This document shows positions 37,397-46,269 of a DNA stretch of 64,000 nucleotides, piece by piece. The notes under the pieces are model-generated. The model searched no databases, was not told where the DNA came from, and saw only the letters and a program-made list of their open reading frames with translations. Source of the stretch: Cyclobacteriaceae bacterium (GTDB lineage Bacteria > Bacteroidota > Bacteroidia > Cytophagales > Cyclobacteriaceae); NCBI GenBank assembly GCA_028284125.1, contig JANQSI010000022.1, positions 1 through 64,000 of the forward strand. The letters run 5' to 3'. The stretch's first letter is position 1; each line of letters starts with the position of its first letter. The position numbers were made by a program, and so were the translations under genes.

Positions 37397-38339
37397 TTGT
37401 GATGACTGATTGCCGGTCCTTATTGACATGTAATTTTAACACATCTGGTCTTGAGTAGTGGCCTGATGGATCAAAATTTTGTCTTTCTTCCCGAACTTTT
37501 TGATGGTCTATCACCGCAACTACAAGTTTTTCTTCGTTGACAATTGGCTCGATCACCCAGCTGCCGTCCGGAGCAGCAAGACAGGTGCCTCCATCAGCTA
37601 ACGTTTCAGTTGTATTTTTTCTCATTACATCAGCGTGGGGAAAATCCTCTGGAATATCTTCAGGTCTGAATAGTCCGGAAACGCCGACCACATAGGATCT
37701 GGATTCCTGGGCAATCATTGGAATGAGTCGCTCCGTATTTCTTTTGTTTCCTGGCCATATAGACACATGCAAATCTTCTCCTTGCGCATACATAGCAGCT
37801 CGGGCCAACGGCATCCAGTTTTCCCAACAATTCAATCCGCCGACGGTAAAAGGTGGGAGGGAGTGCGTGACCAATCCGTTTCCATCACCTGGGCTCCAGG
37901 ATAAACGCTCTTCATATGTCGGCATCAACTTGCGATGCACGGATTTGATCTCTCCTTTTTGGTTGATGTAAATCATGGAACAATACAGGCTATGTCCACC
38001 TCGATCAGCAGGTCGCTCGATTGTTCCGAGATAGATGGAAATTCCTTTTTCTGCAGCCAGTTCACAAAGCGGGTTAAGATGCCCAGCTTCAACGGAAATA
38101 GCCTGGTCCATGTAGTGGGCATGGATTTCTTTTTGGATAATCGAATTGAATTCAGCTCCATTGGTTCTGTCGATCCAAAAAGGATATCCTGGCAAAAGTG
38201 CTTCACCAAACACGACCAATTGAGCATTTTCCTCAGAAGCTTTCTCGACTTGATCAATGACTTTAGCAAGGGTTTTTTCCCTGTTTAACCAAACAGGAGC
38301 AATTTGAGCAAGGGCTATTTTAAGTTGATCTTTAGACAT
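37389..38339 (-). CDS. Nitrilase-family carbon-nitrogen hydrolase
   Basis: 316 residues with the Glu-Lys-Cys triad of the nitrilase superfamily: Glu46 (V-V-F-G-E-A-L-L-P-G-Y-P), Lys137 (V-H-R-K-L-M-P-T-Y-E-E) and Cys171 (G-G-L-N-C-W-E-N-W-M-P). The motifs and length fit branch 1 (true nitrilase/cyanide hydratase) rather than amidases. Cytoplasmic; no signal peptide. The substrate is a nitrile by family inference only. Confidence 0.9.
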   Translation of the reverse strand: MSKDQLKIALAQIAPVWLNREKTLAKVIDQVEKASEENAQLVVFGEALLPGYPFWIDRTNGAEFNSIIQKEIHAHYMDQAISVEAGHLNPLCELAAEKGISIYLGTIERPADRGGHSLYCSMIYINQKGEIKSVHRKLMPTYEERLSWSPGDGNGLVTHSLPPFTVGGLNCWENWMPLARAAMYAQGEDLHVSIWPGNKRNTERLIPMIAQESRSYVVGVSGLFRPEDIPEDFPHADVMRKNTTETLADGGTCLAAPDGSWVIEPIVNEEKLVVAVIDHQKVREERQNFDPSGHYSRPDVLKLHVNKDRQSVITNE

Positions 38340-38409
38340 TATCTATGGTTTACTGATGCAACCAAAGATATCCAAATTAAAAAGACCGCTAAGAGACAAT
38401 CCGGCCAGT

Positions 38410-38814
38410 CTATTCTCTAACCACTACCGCTTCGTGCGTTTGCTCAGCACTGACAGATGCCGCAACCGAGCAGTATTTTGTAGTAGCCAGGTCTACAATT
38501 CTGTCTGCCTCTTCTTGTGTAAGGTCGGGTGAGGTAATAATGTATTTCATATGGATCTTGGTAAATCCTCGTGGATGTTCATCTCTTCTTTCACCAGTGG
38601 TCTCAGATTTCAGATCCACAAACGTCTTTCGACGCTTTTTCACCATTGAAACTATGTCGACAGCCGCACAAGCAGCTAATGCAGCTAATAACAATTGTGT
38701 TGGAGATTGGTGCTGCTTTTGATCGGCAGGTAACATATCTATTTCAACAATATTACCTGTTTCATTCACTGCTGTGAATTCTTCGTCGCCTTTATAGGAT
38801 AGTTCGATTTTCAT
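38410..38814 (-). CDS. OsmC-family protein
   Basis: 134 residues with P-T-Q-L-L-L-A-A-L-A-A-C-A-A-V-D-I-V-S-M-V-K-K, whose Cys is the first peroxidatic-type residue, and K-Y-C-S-V-A-A-S-V-S supplying the second. OsmC/Ohr proteins reduce organic hydroperoxides. The short N-terminal strand and the Y-C-x-V spacing favour OsmC over Ohr. Single gene, upstream of the nitrilase gene in the same orientation. Confidence 0.9.
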   Translation of the reverse strand: MKIELSYKGDEEFTAVNETGNIVEIDMLPADQKQHQSPTQLLLAALAACAAVDIVSMVKKRRKTFVDLKSETTGERRDEHPRGFTKIHMKYIITSPDLTQEEADRIVDLATTKYCSVAASVSAEQTHEAVVVRE

Positions 38815-38837
38815 TATTCAAGGTATTAAGTGGACAT

Positions 38838-39563
38838 TTAGTTTACTTTCCAAGCCAACGTGTCATGATGTTTTAAAATTAACGAACGCAAATAGCTTCC
38901 GATAAAGTTCACGCCTTCAAAACCTGCATCTTTTGCTGCCTGATCTTCCACTTCGAAAGAAATCTCCGGACCAGCAAAATCATGCATATCCTCATACCAG
39001 CCTAAAGTAAAGATGTCCCATGATGGACCGAAAACACGAGTGAAAATGAAATTTGGTCTATGATCAAACTTGGAATAAAATACATTTTCCATTTTTCGCT
39101 GCTTCAAGAGTTCCGTTTGTTTTCCAGCCAATGCAGTGAAAATCTCGATGTGGAATAAATTGAAATCACTCACGGCAGCCTCGAATGGCTCAATATGAGG
39201 TCCAAGTACAATAGCCTCTTCCTGTGAAGAAATCAAATCAAAGTAAGAGTCACCGTAGGATTTCTCAATCGATTTGGATTTTGTACGTTTTCCAAAATTT
39301 TCTTGCGAGAAATAACTTTCAAGACTCTCAATTGGATTGATTACCATGAGATCCCAATGATCTCCTTGGCTATGACGCAGGAGATACGGCTTGTATTGTT
39401 GATAGTTCTGATAATTGTCAATATCTGATTTGATCACTTCAATAAGTTCTAACAATGCTCCAGGTTTTGCGCGGATCAATGTGACTTTGTAGGGTTGGTC
39501 GCCGTGTTGTGAATAAACATTGAGAGTTATAAGGCAGATCGTAAGTGCAATTAACTTTTTCAT
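38838..39563 (-). CDS. Secreted hypothetical protein, possibly two ferredoxin-like repeats
   Basis: 241 residues with signal peptide (about 1-18). Two halves resemble each other loosely: Y-K-V-T-L-I-R-A-K-P-G-A-L-L-E-L-I-E-V-I and F-H-I-E-I-F-T-A-L-A-G-K-Q-T-E-L-L-K-Q-R, both beta strand then helix, as in dimeric alpha-beta barrels. No family name can be given with confidence. Confidence 0.6.
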   Translation of the reverse strand: MKKLIALTICLITLNVYSQHGDQPYKVTLIRAKPGALLELIEVIKSDIDNYQNYQQYKPYLLRHSQGDHWDLMVINPIESLESYFSQENFGKRTKSKSIEKSYGDSYFDLISSQEEAIVLGPHIEPFEAAVSDFNLFHIEIFTALAGKQTELLKQRKMENVFYSKFDHRPNFIFTRVFGPSWDIFTLGWYEDMHDFAGPEISFEVEDQAAKDAGFEGVNFIGSYLRSLILKHHDTLAWKVN

Positions 39564-39588
39564 ACTAGAAAGGTAAGAAAATCGAGGT

Positions 39589-40110
39589 TTACTTACGGTT
39601 GTTGTACTCTTTGATCAAAACATTGAGTCTTTTAAAATCCAAAACTCCTTTTGCTTCTTTTAAGTGATGCATAATGGCAAGCCCTTTAGCAAGCTGGCTA
39701 TCTACGTTTTTCACTTTCTGAACGATATAGATTAGGCTTCTTTGTTTGCCCTTTGTCAGAGATTGAAAATAGTTTCGACCTTCATCGTCTTGTGCAAGGA
39801 GCACTTGGAAAGATTCTGGCATTGGAATTCCAAATTCAGATGTATCCTTTTCAAGACTCACACTTATTTTATCCCCTTCTTCAATTCCTAGCTTTTTTTT
39901 CTGTTCAGTATTTACGTACACAGAATATGCACCATCCTTGTGCATTAAAGCACTGTGCATAGGTTTACCTCCATTGATCATACAAAGCACTCTTCGGTTA
40001 TCACCTTCGATGAATTGATCGCCTATTTCTTTGGGTATGGGCACATAGTAACTCCAGAGTTTGTTGTGGAAATTTTCTAAGGATGTTTCTATGGTTACTT
40101 TTTTGATCAT
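39589..40110 (-). CDS. DUF1905/YdeI-type protein
   Basis: 173 residues from ATG 40110; a TTG three codons upstream gives a longer form. The N-terminal half is a DUF1905-like beta barrel (W-S-Y-Y-V-P-I-P-K-E-I-G-D, then G-A-Y-S-V-Y-V-N-T-E-Q-K-K-K-L-G-I-E-E-G-D). The C-terminal half is a YdeI-like helical region with F-Q-S-L-T-K-G-K-Q-R-S-L-I-Y-I-V. Architecture differs from the YdeI protein at 14078. Function unknown. Confidence 0.78.
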   Translation of the reverse strand: MIKKVTIETSLENFHNKLWSYYVPIPKEIGDQFIEGDNRRVLCMINGGKPMHSALMHKDGAYSVYVNTEQKKKLGIEEGDKISVSLEKDTSEFGIPMPESFQVLLAQDDEGRNYFQSLTKGKQRSLIYIVQKVKNVDSQLAKGLAIMHHLKEAKGVLDFKRLNVLIKEYNNRK

Positions 40111-40241
40111 TCTTTCCAATTCGTTATTGGAACTCCTCTATTACTTAGCTGGATAACCGCTTTATTTCTACTTTCATGTCGGCAATGAGATCAATAATCT
40201 CATTTTGAGAGAAGGAATCCTTTACATGGTGTAGATACGTT

Positions 40242-40967
40242 TCATGATTTCAGAGTTTCTTCGATAACACTTTTCAATTGAATTGCATTTTCAATGATGG
40301 AAATGTACATATCGTATTCGAGGTTTAGCTGAACCAATCGGGTAACTACCAAGGCTTCTAAAACTTCATCTTCCAGCATTTTCTTTGAATCCAACTGCTG
40401 AATACCTCTTGTGTCATTTTCATAAAAATTCTTAGTCCAAACAGTGTTTCTTATAGGACCTGCATAATTGTTGTAAACATGCCATTCATATTTTTCGCGA
40501 ATGAACGTATTGGACTTACTTTCCCGGCTGTACAATTTCTCACATTTCGCATAATACTGTTGAACATCAAACGAAAGAGTAGGGGGTAGTAAATCCAATT
40601 TACCAGAGCTTATCAAAGCCTCCAAACTGGTTTTGTTCACGTTAAAATTTCTTTCTAAAAGCAAAAACCCAAGCCCATTCGCCGTTTCTTCAAAGTCTCT
40701 AATCTTTTGGCTTTTAAATGCCTCTATTACCAGTTCTCCATATTGTTGAGCCTGTTCTATTTCTGCCTTTAGAGCATTTAAATTTTCCAGATCCTCGTCT
40801 ATGTTGGAAATGGCATAATTGAGATAAAGATCTCGTTGATTTTTGGCACTTACATTATCATTCCAATTATTGAGCGTAAATGCACCTAGAATACCAATTG
40901 TAATCACTAATATTTCCAGGAAATACTCTGACCATTTTTGATTGAATGTGATAAGAATCTTCTTCAT
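40242..40967 (-). CDS. DUF6090-type membrane-anchored protein
   Basis: 241 residues. One membrane helix (about 16-33, Y-F-L-E-I-L-V-I-T-I-G-I-L-G-A-F-T-L) is followed by N-N-W-N-D and a long helical extracytoplasmic domain, the pattern of DUF6090. Family function is unknown. The 120 bp downstream include a 34-codon open remnant on the same strand without a start. Confidence 0.8.
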   Translation of the reverse strand: MKKILITFNQKWSEYFLEILVITIGILGAFTLNNWNDNVSAKNQRDLYLNYAISNIDEDLENLNALKAEIEQAQQYGELVIEAFKSQKIRDFEETANGLGFLLLERNFNVNKTSLEALISSGKLDLLPPTLSFDVQQYYAKCEKLYSRESKSNTFIREKYEWHVYNNYAGPIRNTVWTKNFYENDTRGIQQLDSKKMLEDEVLEALVVTRLVQLNLEYDMYISIIENAIQLKSVIEETLKS

Positions 40968-41041
40968 TACTTCAATTTCTCATCCAGCGACTGAAATGAA
41001 CCTTAAGATTAAGTGATATCCTTGTTTAACTGGCCTGACAG

Positions 41042-43054
41042 CTATTTTCCATACTTATCAAACCAAGCCACTACATGAGCAATCTTAGTAATCAATTGGC
41101 TTGGGCGATTCGAGATAAAGTGATACGAACCTGGAATCTCAACCAGCACAGTTGGGATCTTTCGATACTTCAAGGCATGATACAGTTGCTTTGCCTCTGA
41201 CGTTGGTGTACGTAAGTCTTCCATGCCAACCATTACCATCGTCGGGCATTCGATATTTCCAACGAGCGAAATGGGAGAGAACTTCATGTAATCATCCTGG
41301 TTTGTCCATGGCAATCCTGGAAATCGGTTGTTGTAATATCCGTACCAGTTGTCTGCGACAAGTGTCTTACTATACCAGTTCATTACCGGCTTCACTACAG
41401 CCGCTGCCTTAAAACGATCAGATTTTCCAATCATCCAGGCACTCATGATTCCTCCTGCGCTTCCTCCAGTAACAAATAGATTTTCTTCGTCGATGTAGCC
41501 TTTTGCAATGACGGCATCCATTCCTGACATTACATCATCGTAATCATTTCCTGGGTAATTATGATAGAGAAGATTCCCAAACTCTTCTCCGTAACTCGTA
41601 CTTCCTCTAGGGTTCGGATAGAAAACTACATATCCAGCCGCCGAGTAGAGTTGGATTTCAGGGGAGAAACGGGGTCCATAATTGGATATTGGGCCACCGT
41701 GGTTTTCGATGATGATCGGGTACTTTTTAGAAGCATCAAATTTTGGTGGTTTCACAATCCATCCTTGCACATCTCTTTGATCGAAGGATGATTTGTACCA
41801 GATTTCTTCAACTTGTCCCAATTCCCTGTAATCGAGTACATCTGAATTCAGACTTGTGATTTTACGGAAGCTCTTATTGACAACTGCCAATTCAGCAGGA
41901 TGTTCAGGCGTGGTATAATTGTAAGCAACAACTCCATTTTTTGATACGGTAAATGAGCCACCTCCATAAGGTCTTCCCATGGCAGTTCCGCCAAGGCCAC
42001 TGGCTACTTCTCTAAAGCTTCCACTAAGACTCACATAACCAATTTTAGTAGTTCCTTTATCATCGTATTGGAAATAGATTCCTTTGCTTTGAGCATCCCA
42101 TTTAGGATTGGAAATACTTCTGTCCAGATTGTCCAACAAGGCTCGTTTGTTGCTTCCATCTGGATTCATCAATTGCAGACGTGTGAGTTGGTAGGTCTGT
42201 ACTTTGTCTTCATAGCCAAGAAAGGCAACAAGTTTTCCATCTGGCGAAACGGTAGGTGAGCCATCGGGTCCATTCCGTGTTGTAAGCGCATTGATCTCAC
42301 CTGAATTCACATTCACAGAGTAGATCTCTGAGTTTCTGTAGTCATATTCCCAATCTTCATTTCTATTTCCGCTGAAAAGAATGGTTTGGCCATCAGGTGT
42401 CCATGAAGGGCTTCCATGATTGAAATTGTCAGATGTGATTTGTCTTGGTGAACCTCCTTCTGAGGGAACCACGAAAATATGACGGAAACCTGGCGAGATG
42501 TATCCAGAACCATCTCGCTCATGACGCATTCTATCAGTAATCCTTGGAGCTTTTGCCCATTTAGCTCCTGAAGGTTTAGGTGGAGCCTTAACTAATACCG
42601 GAGGTCTTTGAGCAATGGTCATGTTGAAAGCTATTTGATTTCCATCGGGGGACCATGTTATGCTACCTGGAGATTTTTCTAATTGAGTCAGCCTTGCTGT
42701 TTTCCCATTATCTGCCCAATACATGTGGATTTCAGACCCTTGATCGGTGGAACGTGTGTAAGCAATTCTTTTTCCATCGGGAGACCAACGCGCGGAAGAT
42801 TCGTTTCCATCATAAGAGGTGAGTTTTCTATGATTGGAACCATCACTGTTGATGATCCAAAGGTTTCCAACTCTTCGATCTTTCATGATACTCATTCCCA
42901 TTCGCCGGTAAACCACCTGACTCCCATCAGGAGAAACCTGTGGATCGGCTACCCACTCTAATTGGAAAACGTCCAGCTCCTGGAACGGTAATTTGTCCTG
43001 GGCTAAGAGAACTACGGAAAAAAATAAAAGAGAAAGGGTCAATAGCTTTTTCAT
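41042..43054 (-). CDS. Secreted S9-family prolyl-oligopeptidase-like peptidase
   Basis: 670 residues with a signal peptide (about 1-18). An N-terminal beta propeller contains several TolB/PD40-type repeats (W-S-P-D-G, S-P-D-G-x-x-V-A-F). The C-terminal alpha/beta-hydrolase domain has the nucleophile elbow G-G-S-A-G-G (Ser), an Asp in G-M-E-D-L-R-T-P and the His in P-G-S-Y-H-F. It is likely an acylaminoacyl- or dipeptidyl-peptidase acting on imported or periplasmic peptides. Divergent from the first PadR gene. Confidence 0.93.
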   Translation of the reverse strand: MKKLLTLSLLFFSVVLLAQDKLPFQELDVFQLEWVADPQVSPDGSQVVYRRMGMSIMKDRRVGNLWIINSDGSNHRKLTSYDGNESSARWSPDGKRIAYTRSTDQGSEIHMYWADNGKTARLTQLEKSPGSITWSPDGNQIAFNMTIAQRPPVLVKAPPKPSGAKWAKAPRITDRMRHERDGSGYISPGFRHIFVVPSEGGSPRQITSDNFNHGSPSWTPDGQTILFSGNRNEDWEYDYRNSEIYSVNVNSGEINALTTRNGPDGSPTVSPDGKLVAFLGYEDKVQTYQLTRLQLMNPDGSNKRALLDNLDRSISNPKWDAQSKGIYFQYDDKGTTKIGYVSLSGSFREVASGLGGTAMGRPYGGGSFTVSKNGVVAYNYTTPEHPAELAVVNKSFRKITSLNSDVLDYRELGQVEEIWYKSSFDQRDVQGWIVKPPKFDASKKYPIIIENHGGPISNYGPRFSPEIQLYSAAGYVVFYPNPRGSTSYGEEFGNLLYHNYPGNDYDDVMSGMDAVIAKGYIDEENLFVTGGSAGGIMSAWMIGKSDRFKAAAVVKPVMNWYSKTLVADNWYGYYNNRFPGLPWTNQDDYMKFSPISLVGNIECPTMVMVGMEDLRTPTSEAKQLYHALKYRKIPTVLVEIPGSYHFISNRPSQLITKIAHVVAWFDKYGK

Positions 43055-43196
43055 GGCTAGTTGGTTATTTGTTTAAATGGGTTAATTCATCTACCACTAA
43101 TCACTCAGCACAATTCTAAGCTAAGAAAAAAAATAGGAATACGCTTCATCTGAAGAGATCTATTAAAAATTCTATGGCTATATGCAACTTTTCAGA

Positions 43197-43236
43197 TTTG
43201 GTATTGTATATTATATACATATATGAAAAATATATT
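43197..43236 (+). promoter_or_regulatory. A+T-rich promoter/operator region of the first PadR gene
   Basis: TTTG at 43197-43200 is a possible -33 box. It is followed by an almost purely A/T stretch of alternating TATAT type (43203-43236) that runs up to ATG 43237 and contains several short inverted repeats. PadR proteins commonly bind A+T-rich palindromes near their own start; I cannot fix one site. Confidence 0.35.
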
Positions 43237-43578
43237 ATGAAAGGAACGCATTTAGGAGAGTTTGAAGAACTGGTGCTACTTATAATAGCGATTCTTGGTG
43301 ATGGTGCTTATGGAGTAGCTATTCGGGACCAATTGGAAGTTCAGACGGGACGAAAGATTAGCATTGGAGCGGTTCATGCTGCAACCAATCGATTGGAAGA
43401 CAAAGGGTTTCTAAAATCCCAATTTGGAGAAGTGACACTCGAAAGGGGCGGAAAACGAAAGAAATTATACGTAATGAGCCCAATGGGAGAGCGGTCGCTA
43501 ATGGCAAGCAAAGATTTGCGCAATCGGCTTTGGGATCTTATTCCAGCATCATCCTTATCTACCAATTTACCGGACTGA
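43237..43578 (+). CDS. PadR-family transcriptional regulator (cassette 1)
   Basis: 113 residues from ATG 43237; an earlier start at 43174 would add a stretch encoded by promoter-like A/T sequence. The PadR winged helix is clear: L-G-E-F-E-E-L-V-L-L-I-I-A-I-L, Y-G-V-A-I-R-D-Q-L, S-I-G-A-V-H-A-A-T-N-R-L-E-D-K-G-F-L and E-R-G-G-K-R-K-K-L-Y-V-M-S-P-M-G. Its TGA overlaps the ATG of the permease (TGATG at 43576-43580), so both proteins are coupled in translation. Confidence 0.93.
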   Translation: MKGTHLGEFEELVLLIIAILGDGAYGVAIRDQLEVQTGRKISIGAVHAATNRLEDKGFLKSQFGEVTLERGGKRKKLYVMSPMGERSLMASKDLRNRLWDLIPASSLSTNLPD

Positions 43579-46193
43579 TGCATTCTCGAATACCAAAACT
43601 TCCCAATAAAATTCTGAAAGCATTATGCGATCAGAGATACCTCGAGGAGGTTCAAGGTGATCTCGAAGAGATATTCGAGAGTAACCTCAATCAATTTGGA
43701 AGAAAGAAAGCAACAAGAATCTATTGGTTGGATGTGTTGAAACATATTCGACCCTATTTCATAAAGAAAAGGTCAATCAATTTTATAACTCAAAATCAAA
43801 CGGCTATGTGGTCTATTTATTTAAAAATTGCTTTTCGGAATTTCTGGAAAAGCAAAGTTATTTCTGGAATCAACACGCTTGGATTATCCATTGGACTGGC
43901 GTGTTGCATTGTTGTCTTCTTTCATGTGAAAGATGAACTTTCCTACGACGATTTCATTGAGAATGGAGACAACATTTACCGAGTATTAAATGTTCGTCCG
44001 AAGAGCTTACGTCCAGTTGATGCTGGAGGACCTGTGCCTTTAGGTCCGACATTGCGTGATGAGTTTTCGGGGATAAAAGATGCGGTTAGGATGTGGAGAG
44101 ACTATCAACCAACGCTTGCACTTGGAGATCGGGTTTTTATTGAGGATGAATTCATTTTTACTGATCCTTCATTTTTTCAAATGTTCTCTTTTTCTCTAAA
44201 AGAGGGAGATCCGGAAACAGCCTTGAATCAACCAAACACAGTGGTACTTACCGAGTCTATGGTAAGAAAGTATTTTGGCGATGATGATCCAATGAGAAAG
44301 ACAATTACCTATAAAGGAGGAAGAGGAGTTAGACAATTGCTTGTGACGGGTGTCATGGACGATTTCCCACATAACACGCATATGCATTTTGATTTTCTTG
44401 CCTCCTTTTTAAGTGTCAGTAGTCAAGATAGTTGGGGTTCTTTCAAACCTGTTTGGACATACATCACGCTAAATGAGGGGGTGGCACCTGATGATATCCG
44501 ATCGGGGTTTCCTGAATTTGCCAAGAAGTACGTTCCAGGTAGATTGGAAAACAATCCGGGATTTGAATTTGATCTTGAGCCTTTGAGTGAAATATACATA
44601 CAGTCTCAAGCCAATAGGAACATGAAGCCACTTGGGGACAAGCAATCCATCTATATACTTTCCATAGTTGGATTGAGTATTTTGCTAATAGCCTGCATCA
44701 ACTTTGTCAATCTAACACTTGCTAATTCTTTGGTTCGATTTAAGGAGGTAGGTATACGAAAGATTATGGGTGCTGGCCAATCTCAAATTGTCCGTCAGTT
44801 TTTGACTGAGTCTTCATTCACCATCCTATTAGCATTTGTTGTTTCTATTTTTCTCACGATGGCCTTTTTACCGTTGTATAATGAATTTTCTGGCAAGCAA
44901 ATTCAATTCATGGATTTGCTGAATGGAGAGTTTATCGGGTACGTTCTGTTGTGCTTGGTTGGAATTACGTTATTGGCGGGGCTTTACCCAGCTAAGTTTA
45001 TTGCAAGGTTTGGTAACAATGTTAGTACGAGTCGATCCAGCGATAAGGTGGGAACAAATACAGGAGCAAGAAGGGGTTTTGTGGTTTTTCAGTTCCTGGT
45101 TTCAGCGATTCTGATTATTAGTATTTTGATAATCAAACAGCAGCAAACATACATCTTCACCAAGCCATTGGGTATTGACAAAGATCGAGTGATGGTTATT
45201 CCTATTAGTGAAAATGAAGATGCCTTTCTTCAAGAGCTCAGGGCTATGTCTCAAGTAAAAAATATTGGCATCTCACAACGATTACCGGTTAACCTTTTGA
45301 ATTATGATGGCAGAAGTTTTGAGGTAGAAGGCCTAGACCGGGTTGTTACCGCTCAAAACTGTGTTATTGATCTTGATTTTATTGAAACTTATGATATTCA
45401 ATTAATTGCCGGGCGAAACCACCGTAAAGTGCTATCTGGAAACTGGGAATTTCTAATCAACGAAAGTGCTGTCGCCGAGTTCGAATGGGGTACTGCAGAG
45501 AATGCCTTAGGGAAAAAGATCTTTCTCGATCGAGAAGATGGTGTCGTTGGAAACGTAATCGGTGTATTCAAGGACTACCATCTGGAGTCACTTCATGAAA
45601 AAATTCCACCCATGCTTATGTTTAAGAATATAAAGGAAGAGTGGGCAGGATGGCATAGAGATTTTATTTCCATTAAGTATAACGCCGATGATCTGGTCAC
45701 ATTTACTTCTCAAGTAGAAGATCTCTGGAAATCTCACAATGATGGCGGAGCTTATTTCAGTTTTTTCATCGATGACAGCTATAATGACTTGCACGAGGCT
45801 GATCATAAGTTTGCCACTCTCTTCAATTATGTGACATTTATTGCCATGCTTATTGCTTGTATGGGTCTGTTGGGTTTGAGCATGTTGATTGTCAATCAAA
45901 AAGTGAAAGAGATTGGTATTAGAAAAGTGCTTGGTGCTTCTGTACTTAATCTTACAATGCTCTTTTCATCAAAATTTGTGGGAATGGTGTTGATCGGGTT
46001 GGTATTGGCATGTCCAATCTCCTATTATTTGATGGATCTTTGGCTAGATGGATTTTCGTATAGAATTGGAATCGGTCCTCTTCCATTTATGTTAGCGTTT
46101 TTCATTGTGACTGTATTATCAATCTTAACCATAGTAGTTCATACAACAAAAGCAGCCTTGGCTAATCCAGCAGAGACATTGAAAGACGAGTGA
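43578..46193 (+). CDS. FtsX/MacB-like permease with N-terminal prefix domain (cassette 1)
   Basis: 871 residues from ATG 43578; starts farther upstream lie inside the PadR gene. The first ~80 residues form a charged helical prefix domain (L-C-D-Q-R-Y-L-E-E-V-Q-G-D-L-E-E) as in permease-prefix-domain transporters. Two MacB-type halves follow, each with periplasmic MacB_PCD-like domain and FtsX helices (first block around residues 90-430, second around 490-870), with the G-I-R-K-I-M-G-A and G-I-R-K-V-L-G-A loops. There is no ATP-binding domain in this protein or next to it. Confidence 0.9.
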   Translation: MHSRIPKLPNKILKALCDQRYLEEVQGDLEEIFESNLNQFGRKKATRIYWLDVLKHIRPYFIKKRSINFITQNQTAMWSIYLKIAFRNFWKSKVISGINTLGLSIGLACCIVVFFHVKDELSYDDFIENGDNIYRVLNVRPKSLRPVDAGGPVPLGPTLRDEFSGIKDAVRMWRDYQPTLALGDRVFIEDEFIFTDPSFFQMFSFSLKEGDPETALNQPNTVVLTESMVRKYFGDDDPMRKTITYKGGRGVRQLLVTGVMDDFPHNTHMHFDFLASFLSVSSQDSWGSFKPVWTYITLNEGVAPDDIRSGFPEFAKKYVPGRLENNPGFEFDLEPLSEIYIQSQANRNMKPLGDKQSIYILSIVGLSILLIACINFVNLTLANSLVRFKEVGIRKIMGAGQSQIVRQFLTESSFTILLAFVVSIFLTMAFLPLYNEFSGKQIQFMDLLNGEFIGYVLLCLVGITLLAGLYPAKFIARFGNNVSTSRSSDKVGTNTGARRGFVVFQFLVSAILIISILIIKQQQTYIFTKPLGIDKDRVMVIPISENEDAFLQELRAMSQVKNIGISQRLPVNLLNYDGRSFEVEGLDRVVTAQNCVIDLDFIETYDIQLIAGRNHRKVLSGNWEFLINESAVAEFEWGTAENALGKKIFLDREDGVVGNVIGVFKDYHLESLHEKIPPMLMFKNIKEEWAGWHRDFISIKYNADDLVTFTSQVEDLWKSHNDGGAYFSFFIDDSYNDLHEADHKFATLFNYVTFIAMLIACMGLLGLSMLIVNQKVKEIGIRKVLGASVLNLTMLFSSKFVGMVLIGLVLACPISYYLMDLWLDGFSYRIGIGPLPFMLAFFIVTVLSILTIVVHTTKAALANPAETLKDE

Positions 46194-46269
46194 CTGATTT
46201 TAATTGACTTGTCATTTGATTAGCTAAAAATGAGTTTACAATAAATCGAATTTTTTCGTATTATCACGA

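Noticed and set aside
40145-40249. A 34-codon open stretch on the minus strand downstream of the DUF6090 gene that reads like a protein C terminus (F-S-Q-N-E-I-I-D-L-I-A-D-M-K-V-E).
   Set aside because: It has no usable start codon, begins after a stop at 40250-40252, and cannot be matched to any family; it may be a gene relic but is too short to call.
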